The notes beneath the pieces were generated by a model that worked only from the letters and a program-made list of their open reading frames with translations, did no database searches and was not told the DNA's origin. Positions 58,052-64,000 of a stretch of DNA of 64,000 bases are shown in pieces. This DNA comes from Alphaproteobacteria bacterium (GTDB lineage Bacteria > Pseudomonadota > Alphaproteobacteria > Caulobacterales > Hyphomonadaceae). A program made the position numbers and the translations under genes. The DNA lies in contig WGLW01000010.1 of assembly GCA_016125405.1 (NCBI GenBank), positions 149,185-213,184 on the forward strand. The letters are read 5' to 3'. Each line of letters starts with the position of its first letter. Position 1 is the first letter of the stretch.

Positions 58052-59185
58052 ATGGCCCCTTCGACAACCAGCTTCCAGGTCAAGGACTCTGCTGATGGCA
58101 AGCAGGTTCTTGCGGTTATTGGAGACTGGACGATCTGGACCATCGGCGCGATTGACCCGGCCCTTCGCAATATCCGCCTTCCGGGCGACACGCCGCTCGA
58201 CGTCAGCGAACTCGGCAGCATCGATACTTCCGGCGCCTACATGATCGACCGGACGCTTGGCGGCGCCGGGGTCGGGCCGGAAGCGAAGATCACGCTCGTC
58301 GGGGATCATCCAACCGTCGAACGTCTGGTTGTCGAGGTGAGGGGATCGCTCCGCAACGCTCATCCCGAACCCGTCCATCACCCGGGCATCATCGCGCTGC
58401 TGGACCGGGCAGGCCGCGGCGCGATCGAGGCGTGGACGGAGTTTGCAGGTCTTCTCTCGTTCATTGGCGAAGCCATGACGACGCTCGCCGGATTGCTTTT
58501 GCGGCCGCAGAAGATCCGCTGGACGTCCGTCGTCGCCGTGATGGAAGAGGCAGGGCTGGATGCGCTGCCCATCGTCTCCTTCCTGTCCTTCTTCATCGGC
58601 CTCGTTATCGCCTTCCTCGGAGCCAACCTGCTGGCCCAGTTCGGCGCCGCACTCTTTGTGGTCGAACTGGTCGCCTTCGCCATGCTGCGCGAGTTCGGCG
58701 TCGTGCTCACCGGCATCCTGCTTGCCGGCCGGACCGACAGCGCCTTCACCGCCCAGATCGGGTCGATGAAGATGCGCCAGGAAATCGACGCCATGAAGGT
58801 CATGGGCCTCGATCCCATGGAGGTCCTCGTGGCGCCGCGCCTGATCGCGCTTGTGGTCATGGCGCCGCTTCTGTCATTCGCAGCGACGGTTTCAGGCATT
58901 GTCGGCGGCATGATCGCAGCCTGGCTGGCGATGGATATTTCGCCGTCGATGTTCCTCAACCGCTTCCAGGACGTCGTGCTGGTCCAGCATTTCTGGACCG
59001 GGCTGTTGAAGGCCCCCGTGATCGCCATCGTTGTCGCGCTGATCGGATGTCGCCAGGGGCTTCTGGTCGAGGGCGACGTTCAGTCCCTCGGCCGTCACAC
59101 AACGGCGGCCGTGGTGCACGCAATCTTCCTGGTCATCGCCATCGATGCGGCCTTCGCCGTCATTTACTATGAGATGGATCTGTGA
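58052..59185 (+). CDS. mlaE: Mla-type lipid ABC transporter permease with N-terminal STAS domain
   Basis: A 377-residue permease. The N-terminal 110 residues are STAS-like (TPLDVSELGSIDTSGAYMIDRTL), the domain that MlaB provides as a separate protein in E. coli. The MlaE permease follows with about five spans and the EQ-loop region GRTDSAFTAQIGSMKMRQEIDAMKVMGLDP. The transporter moves phospholipids between membranes to keep outer-membrane asymmetry. The ATG at 58052 lacks a strong site. It heads an operon with the ATPase, MCE and lipoprotein genes, with a 3-bp overlap to the next. Confidence 0.93.
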   Translation: MAPSTTSFQVKDSADGKQVLAVIGDWTIWTIGAIDPALRNIRLPGDTPLDVSELGSIDTSGAYMIDRTLGGAGVGPEAKITLVGDHPTVERLVVEVRGSLRNAHPEPVHHPGIIALLDRAGRGAIEAWTEFAGLLSFIGEAMTTLAGLLLRPQKIRWTSVVAVMEEAGLDALPIVSFLSFFIGLVIAFLGANLLAQFGAALFVVELVAFAMLREFGVVLTGILLAGRTDSAFTAQIGSMKMRQEIDAMKVMGLDPMEVLVAPRLIALVVMAPLLSFAATVSGIVGGMIAAWLAMDISPSMFLNRFQDVVLVQHFWTGLLKAPVIAIVVALIGCRQGLLVEGDVQSLGRHTTAAVVHAIFLVIAIDAAFAVIYYEMDL

Positions 59186-59994
59186 GTTTCGACGGCTCTT
59201 CCGACGCGCGGCGCGAGCCAGGCGCACGCCCCGAGGCCGGGGAGGTGGCGATCCGCGTACGCGGCCTCACCAACCGGTTCGGCTCGAAGACCGTTCACGA
59301 GGACCTCGACCTCGATGTCTATGCCGGCGAGACGCTTGGCGTCGTCGGGCCATCGGGCACGGGTAAGTCTGTCCTGCTCAATACCATCGTCGGCCTCAAC
59401 AAGCCGCAGAAAGCCGAGATTGAGGTCTTCGGCCAGCGTATCGACCAGATGACCCGCGAGCAGCGTGTGCAGGTCGAACAGCGCTGGGGCGTCATGTTCC
59501 AGGATGGCGCGCTGTTCTCCACGCTCTCCGTGCGCGAAAACGTCATGGCGCCGATGCGCGAGCACCTGAAGCTGCCACGCGACCTGATGCGCGAACTCGC
59601 CGACATGAAAATCCGCCTGACCGGCCTTGAGGCTGACGCCTCTAACAAGAAGCCGGGCGACCTCTCCGGCGGCATGCGCAAGCGCGCCGCAATGGCGCGG
59701 GCCCTGGCGCTCGACCCCGATCTTCTCTTCCTCGACGAACCGACCGCCGGGCTCGATCCGATCAGCGCGGCGCGCTTCGATGAACTGATCAATTCCCTGA
59801 AAGGCACGATGCGGTTAACCGTGTTCCTCGTGACCCACGATCTCGACACGCTGGTCGCCACATGCGACCGCATTGCCGTGCTTAACCGCGGCAAGGTGCT
59901 TGCAGTTGGTCCTATGGACGAGGTGCGGGCAAACCCTGACCCCTGGATACAGGAATATTTTTCTGGCCCGCGCGGCCGAGCAGCGGTGAAGTAG
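59182..59994 (+). CDS. mlaF: Mla-type ABC transporter ATPase
   Basis: A 270-residue ATP-binding subunit of the lipid transporter. Walker A is GPSGTGKSV (about 57-65), signature LSGGMRKRAAMARAL, Walker B LLFLDEPTAGLDPISA and the switch His in FLVTHDLDTL. The C-terminal tail after GYFSGPRGR-like QEYFSGPRGRAAVK is short. The GTG start overlaps the end of the permease gene, and the MCE protein gene begins 2 bp after its stop. Confidence 0.94.
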   Translation: MSFDGSSDARREPGARPEAGEVAIRVRGLTNRFGSKTVHEDLDLDVYAGETLGVVGPSGTGKSVLLNTIVGLNKPQKAEIEVFGQRIDQMTREQRVQVEQRWGVMFQDGALFSTLSVRENVMAPMREHLKLPRDLMRELADMKIRLTGLEADASNKKPGDLSGGMRKRAAMARALALDPDLLFLDEPTAGLDPISAARFDELINSLKGTMRLTVFLVTHDLDTLVATCDRIAVLNRGKVLAVGPMDEVRANPDPWIQEYFSGPRGRAAVK

Positions 59995-59996
59995 CT

Positions 59997-60929
59997 ATGG
60001 AAACCCGCGCCAACTATGTGCTGATCGGCGCCTTCGTCTTGATGGCGGCGGCGGCGCTCACCCTTTTCGTGGTCTGGATCGCCCGGGCGCCGTTCAGCCG
60101 AGACTTCCAGACCTACGACGTCGTCTTCGAAGGACCCGTCAACGGTCTCGGCGTCGGCGGCGAGGTGCGTTTCAACGGCATCAAGGTCGGCGAGGTGAAA
60201 CGCCTGTCGCTCGACCGCCAGGACCCCAACCGCGTCATCGCCCGCATCAATGTCGACGCCCAGACGCCGGTGCGGGTCGACAGCGTCGCGCAGCTGAACT
60301 TCCTCGGCATCACGGGCGTCACCTTCATCCAGATCCTTGCCGGCTCGTCCGACAAGCCGATGCTGGAGCGCACTGATCCCAACGTGCCTGCGGTGATCAA
60401 GGCCGAGAAGACGGGTCTCGACGAACTGCTCGGCGGCGGCCAGGACGTTCTTACCAATGTCAGCGCGGCGCTGTCGCAGGAAAACATCGAGGCGCTCTCG
60501 AAGAGCCTCGCCAACATCGAGAAGATCACCGACAAGCTGGCGGAAAGCGACGGCCTGATCGAAAACGCCAACCAGGCGCTCAAGTCGGTCAACAAGGCGG
60601 CGAAGTCCCTGGCGACGGCCGTCGACACGATCAACACCGTCGCCGCCGACTTCGACCATGATTTCCACGGACTTTCGACCAAGGCGGACGATGCGCTTAC
60701 GGACCTGGGCCCCGCGATCGCGGATGTGCGCGGCGCGATGAAGAACATCAACGGCGCCGTCGGCCAGATCAACGCCGACCTGACGCCCACCGCCAATCGC
60801 GCGCTGGAGCAGCTGTCGCTCGCAGCCGGCGACCTGCGCGCCCTGATGATCCGCATCAACGCCCTTGCCGGCGAGATCGAGCAGGATCCAAGCCGCTTCG
60901 TCTATCGCCAGCCAGCTCCGGTCGAATAG
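59997..60929 (+). CDS. mlaD: MCE-domain protein (MlaD type)
   Basis: A 310-residue protein with one N-terminal span (about 8-28, VLIGAFVLMAAAALTLFVVW), one MCE domain (about 38-120; YDVVFEGPVNGLGVGGEVRFNGIKVGEV and GITGVTFIQI) and a long helical region (about 150-290) with heptad-like repeats of Ala, Leu and Ile (NQALKSVNKAAKSLATAV). MCE proteins form hexameric rings or tubes in the periplasm for lipid passage. The long helical tail is unlike short E. coli MlaD and more like PqiB/YebT or mycobacterial MCE proteins. Confidence 0.92.
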   Translation: METRANYVLIGAFVLMAAAALTLFVVWIARAPFSRDFQTYDVVFEGPVNGLGVGGEVRFNGIKVGEVKRLSLDRQDPNRVIARINVDAQTPVRVDSVAQLNFLGITGVTFIQILAGSSDKPMLERTDPNVPAVIKAEKTGLDELLGGGQDVLTNVSAALSQENIEALSKSLANIEKITDKLAESDGLIENANQALKSVNKAAKSLATAVDTINTVAADFDHDFHGLSTKADDALTDLGPAIADVRGAMKNINGAVGQINADLTPTANRALEQLSLAAGDLRALMIRINALAGEIEQDPSRFVYRQPAPVE

Positions 60930-60938
60930 GGAACGCCG

Positions 60939-61571
60939 ATGAATTTCTCGCTGTCGAAATCCCGGCTGGGTTTGGCGCTCGTCATGTCGGTGATGCTCGC
61001 CGGATGCGTCAGCGTGCTTCCGAAACCGAACGTACCCTCCGCCCTGATCGAGCTGCCGGCCGACCGCGCCAAGGCGCCCGCAACGCCCCTGCGCGCCGAC
61101 GTTGGCGTCATGCCGCCGGATTCCTCGCGCGCCTATTCCGGCGTCGACATCGCCGTGCGCAACCAGCAGGAGCTCGTCTATCTCAAGGACGTCCGCTGGG
61201 CCGACGCCGCGCCGCGCCTGCTTCAGGGCGCGGTGATCGAGGCGCTGTCCAGGGCTGGCGGCGACGGGCAGGTTGCACCCGGACAACTCGGCGCCCGCGT
61301 CGACTACGACTTGCGCTGGCGCGTGGTTGATCTTTCCGTCTCACCCGGCGCCGGACCGGTCCGCGTCGAGGTCGAGGCCAGCCTGGTGGATTCGCGTAAC
61401 CGCCGCATCGTCGCGCAGGACCGTTTCTCCGCCACCGGCACGCCCGCTTCGGGCGCCTCGCGGGCGCGGGCCGCTGCGCTCGCCGTCGCCGCGCAGACGG
61501 TGGCCGACCAGGTCGCCGCCTTCGTCACGGACAAGGCCGAACCCAAGGTCCACGGCGATCACGACAACTAG
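60939..61571 (+). CDS. ABC-type transport auxiliary lipoprotein (PqiC/DUF330-like)
   Basis: A 210-residue lipoprotein with a signal and lipobox LAGC near residue 20 (VMLAGCVSVLPKPNVPSALIE). The mature part has a PqiC-like fold (VRWADAAPRLLQGAVIEALSRAG and LRWRVVDLSVSPG). Such outer-membrane lipoproteins work with MCE transporters. It is the last gene of the operon, 9 bp after the MCE gene. Together the four genes give permease/STAS, ATPase, MCE and an outer-membrane lipoprotein, but no mlaA or mlaC is in the window. Confidence 0.85.
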   Translation: MNFSLSKSRLGLALVMSVMLAGCVSVLPKPNVPSALIELPADRAKAPATPLRADVGVMPPDSSRAYSGVDIAVRNQQELVYLKDVRWADAAPRLLQGAVIEALSRAGGDGQVAPGQLGARVDYDLRWRVVDLSVSPGAGPVRVEVEASLVDSRNRRIVAQDRFSATGTPASGASRARAAALAVAAQTVADQVAAFVTDKAEPKVHGDHDN

Positions 61572-61578
61572 GCCGCGC

Positions 61579-61977
61579 TCAGCGCTCGAACACCGCCTTC
61601 ACCGCAGGCCGCGTCAGCCACACCAGCACCAGCGCCGCGACGCCGCCGCCGACCAGCCCCTCGGTGATCCGTCCGAACGCCATCTGGGCAAGATCGCCCA
61701 GCCCGTTGACGGCGATGCCGACGACAAGGATCCACCACGCCCAGCGCCGGCGGCGAAAGCTCCCGAAGCTGGCCATCGCGGCGGGTATCGCCAGCACAAG
61801 GAAGCCCCCGCCCACCGGCGCCCGCCACGGTTTGAGGGTTTCGAATTTCTTCGGCGTCAACATCCAGATGGCCTCCAGCGGGCCGCCGGGTGAGAGCAGA
61901 CTCAATCCCGCGAGCAGCAGGATCGCCGTCGCGAGCGCGGCGAAGACGCCGAAAATCACGGGTGTGGCGCGGATCAT
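61579..61977 (-). CDS. Small integral membrane protein of unknown function
   Basis: A 132-residue protein with four hydrophobic segments (about 5-29, 52-73, 78-98 and 103-124) and short polar loops, ending VKAVFER. No family is recognised. Convergent with the transporter operon (7 bp between stops). The GC pattern and codon positions look normal for this genome, which supports a real gene. Role unknown. Confidence 0.6.
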   Translation of the reverse strand: MIRATPVIFGVFAALATAILLLAGLSLLSPGGPLEAIWMLTPKKFETLKPWRAPVGGGFLVLAIPAAMASFGSFRRRRWAWWILVVGIAVNGLGDLAQMAFGRITEGLVGGGVAALVLVWLTRPAVKAVFER

Positions 61978-62040
61978 TGCGGAGACTACTTCGAATACCG
62001 GGGCGATGGCAGACCTGGTCTGATCTAAAACCGGAAGCGC

Positions 62041-63231
62041 TCAGTTTTGTGCCGGCGACTGAGCTGTGGTGCGCCAGAACGGCATGTCGCCATACTCCCA
62101 CTTCCAGGGCGCTCCGGTTTCCCCGAGCACGAAGCGCGCGATGGCGGGGAAGGCGCGCTCGGCGCGAACATCGTTGGAAAGGATGACGACGCAGCGATGG
62201 CCCCGCTCGATGCAGACCCAGGTATTTCCGGTCGAGTCGTTATGCCCGCCCTTGTAGAAGCCCAGGCCTTGCGGTCCGTCGAACACGATGAAGCCAAGAC
62301 CCGAGGCGAGATCAGGGCGCTGCTGGTCGGGCGGAAGTTGCAACTGCGGCCACAGTGTCGGGAATTGCTGGCTCGACGTGATGTGAACCTGCGGACGCAC
62401 CATCGCCGCGCGCGACGCCGCGGAGAGCCCGTCCCCCCGAACGAAGGCGGCTGCGAAGCGCGCAAAATCGGCGATGGTCGTGTCCATCGAGCCCGAGGCG
62501 CGGACATGCGATCGCTCGTCATGTCGAACGACGTCGCCATCGATGGTCCAGCCATCGGCGAGGTTCGATGCGAAGGCGGGCCGCCACAGTAGCGAGGTGT
62601 TCGGCATACCGAGCCGGCTGAATGTTTTGTCGGTCAGATCTCCAACGTTCAGGCCAAGACCTTTTTCCAGCCCGAACTGCAACAGGATGATGCCGTCCCC
62701 GGAGTACGCGAAGCGCTCGCCTGGATCGAAATGAATGCGGGCCTTCTGGTCGTTCTCGAGGAAGAAGTAGTTCGCAAATCCGGTGCTGTGATCCAGCGCC
62801 ATGCGTGGAGTTATGGCGCGCCATCGGGGATCGCCGGCGAGCGGACCGTAGTCGGCGTAGTCGTCCACCACGTCGGCGTCATCGCCATAGTCCGGCAGGG
62901 GGCGGGGCAGCAGATCCGCGATCGGGCGATCGAGATCGAGCTGGCCGCGATCGACAAGCTGCATGACCGTATAGGCGAATACGGACTTGGTCAGCGAGGC
63001 GCCATACATCACCGTCCTTGTCGTTAGCGGCTCTCCCTTCGCGTTGCGCAAGCCGTAGGCGCCGATATGTGTCACGCGCCCGTCATCAATCACCGCGATA
63101 GCCAGCCCCTTTGCGCCCGAGCCATCCATTGCGCGCAGGGCGAACGCGTCGATCTGCGCCGAGGTAGGGCGGGCTGGCGCAGTCGCACACGCCGCAAACG
63201 CCAAAGTCGCCGCCAGGAAAAGGATGCGCAT
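62041..63231 (-). CDS. Class C beta-lactamase-fold serine hydrolase, exported
   Basis: A 396-residue hydrolase. The N-terminal signal ends in a lipobox-like FAAC (Cys15), so it is probably exported and perhaps lipid-anchored. The SxxK motif is Ser79-Leu-Thr-Lys82 (GASLTKSV), the YxN-type motif is Tyr176 (AYSGDG), and the third motif is YKGGHND near 355. This is the beta-lactamase/D-Ala-D-Ala peptidase-like esterase group; the altered second motif (YSG) argues against true beta-lactamase activity. The preceding region has no strong ribosome site. Confidence 0.88.
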   Translation of the reverse strand: MRILFLAATLAFAACATAPARPTSAQIDAFALRAMDGSGAKGLAIAVIDDGRVTHIGAYGLRNAKGEPLTTRTVMYGASLTKSVFAYTVMQLVDRGQLDLDRPIADLLPRPLPDYGDDADVVDDYADYGPLAGDPRWRAITPRMALDHSTGFANYFFLENDQKARIHFDPGERFAYSGDGIILLQFGLEKGLGLNVGDLTDKTFSRLGMPNTSLLWRPAFASNLADGWTIDGDVVRHDERSHVRASGSMDTTIADFARFAAAFVRGDGLSAASRAAMVRPQVHITSSQQFPTLWPQLQLPPDQQRPDLASGLGFIVFDGPQGLGFYKGGHNDSTGNTWVCIERGHRCVVILSNDVRAERAFPAIARFVLGETGAPWKWEYGDMPFWRTTAQSPAQN

Positions 63232-63359
63232 CCGTCAACTCGTTCGCTGGAAGGGCAAGCCTAACAGGCCATCGGCCTCGGGCAACCTTGGCTGTCCGGT
63301 CGATCAGGATCAAGTCGGGCCGAAGTTTACGGACGGCGACACGGATCCTGCGCAGCCAG

Positions 63360-63527
63360 TCACGATCGCCAGAAGAAACGCATGTAGAAGGCCGCGAAGA
63401 CCAGCACGATGCCGACATTCGACATCAGCCGTTCGAGGATGCGGGTCTTGAAGAAGGCGATGTCCACCCCGACGATGACGGCCGCCATCGCCACGAAGTA
63501 GACCGCCGCAAACAGGGGCCGGGTCAT
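63360..63527 (-). CDS. Small membrane protein (55 aa)
   Basis: A 55-residue protein with two hydrophobic segments (about 5-25, LFAAVYFVAMAAVIVGVDIAF, and 37-50, NVGIVLVFAAFYMR). The ATG is preceded by CGGAGGCG at the right distance, which chooses this start over the longer open frame reaching 63662. No family is recognised. It may be a stand-alone small membrane protein. Confidence 0.7.
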   Translation of the reverse strand: MTRPLFAAVYFVAMAAVIVGVDIAFFKTRILERLMSNVGIVLVFAAFYMRFFWRS

Positions 63528-63658
63528 GACGGCGCCTCCGGATGACGCCGCAGCCAGCCGCGGCATGCCGCAAGAGTCTACTCCTGGCGCCGGCCGTTCG
63601 TCACGGGGAATCGACCGGCGCGACCGTCTGCAATTTTCTGGAAACGGAGGTATGGCCG

Positions 63659-63964
63659 TCAAAAATGCCCAGTCCAGCGAGCTAGTTTCCGGTGCTCTCT
63701 TGATGCATTGACCACGGCTGTCACGTACTCGGGAAAACGCCCGTCAGCCATGGCGGCCTTGGCTAGATTGATCCATTCCCCGGCATGCTCAAGGATCTGG
63801 TTGTGGAGCTGATCGAATAGCTGAATGGAGAGCGTTTCATCACGCGCAAGCCCAAGCGCGACTGCCAGCGTAACCGCAGGCGCGTTGCAGCCGCCTCGCC
63901 CTGAATCTGATCCGCCGGCCGTTCCGGCGCCGGCGGCTGTCCTCCACACTGACGTCCTCAGCAA
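63659..63964 (-). CDS. Possible small protein of unknown function
   Basis: A frame of up to 101 codons whose last 65 or so residues (LARDETLSIQLFDQLHNQILEHAG, WINLAKAAMADGRFPEYV) look like a normal helical protein, while the first 35 are Gly/Ala/Arg-rich and unconvincing. The true start is unclear and may lie further in. It is near the window end, so it could belong to an operon that continues beyond. No known family is recognised. Confidence 0.4.
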   Translation of the reverse strand: MLRTSVWRTAAGAGTAGGSDSGRGGCNAPAVTLAVALGLARDETLSIQLFDQLHNQILEHAGEWINLAKAAMADGRFPEYVTAVVNASREHRKLARWTGHF

Positions 63965-64000
63965 ACCCGGGGCGTTGGCGCGCCCCGCCCGACAGCGAAG

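Noticed and set aside
59319..61286. A 655-codon minus-strand frame across the lipid transporter genes
   Set aside because: Crosses three well-supported genes on the other strand and shows no protein-like features.

Overview
The window is a GC-rich, densely coded stretch of a Gram-negative chromosome. Outer-membrane TonB receptors, an Mla-type lipid transporter whose permease carries a STAS domain, a bacteriochlorophyte-type K+-independent H+-pyrophosphatase, a split methionine synthase, hflKC-degP and an mreBCD-mrdAB cluster together suggest an alphaproteobacterium, probably of the Caulobacterales/Hyphomonadaceae kind. That placement is inference; no rRNA or tRNA gene is present to fix it.

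Layout. 1-4.0 kb: the tail of the homocysteine half of methionine synthase, a SAM methyltransferase, a PNPOx-type flavoprotein and the folate/B12/SAM half of methionine synthase, in one tight operon. 4.1-15 kb: a TonB receptor, an MscS channel, a BaiN-like flavoprotein, a divergent WYL regulator/GST pair with a perfect operator-like palindrome between them, a secreted esterase, a degenerate nucleotidyltransferase-like protein, a cysteine-free Mrp ATPase and a glycosyltransferase. 15.2-23.3 kb: hflK-hflC-degP, a second TonB receptor, serB, miaA. 23.5-29.6 kb: a secreted protein of unknown function, then the ilvB-ilvN-(lipoprotein)-(membrane protein)-ilvC operon behind a leader peptide and intrinsic attenuator. 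29.6-40.5 kb: hppA, an outer-membrane barrel, a DUF3617 protein, a rhomboid protease, an FAD monooxygenase, a glycerophosphodiesterase lipoprotein, an FdhF/YdeP-type molybdoenzyme, an AraC regulator and a single-domain response regulator. 40.6-43.1 kb: a VTT-domain membrane protein and leuA, the latter preceded by a Leu-rich leader peptide and mutually exclusive RNA hairpins. 43.1-43.9 kb: a non-coding stretch crowded with palindromes. 43.9-48 kb: an acetyltransferase, an ABC-F protein preceded by a 7-codon ORF, an EVE-domain protein and an MFS transporter. 48.4-54.1 kb: mreBCD-mrdA-mrdB. 54.2-64 kb: an NSS transporter, prolyl aminopeptidase, lipoprotein, DUF423 protein, Mla-type transporter operon, a class C serine hydrolase and small membrane proteins.

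The most interesting material is regulatory. Both branched-chain amino acid loci (ilvB and leuA) carry leader peptides rich in the end-product codons, but by different apparent mechanisms: ilv has a U-tailed terminator, while the leuA leader has no U-tailed terminator and instead shows three mutually exclusive helices, the last of which covers the leuA ribosome-binding site. The leuA leader ORF also seems to begin right at its predicted transcription start. Other items worth attention are the split metH operon with two inserted genes, the palindrome island at 43.35-43.77 kb, the mini-ORF before the ABC-F gene, and the WYL-regulator operator.
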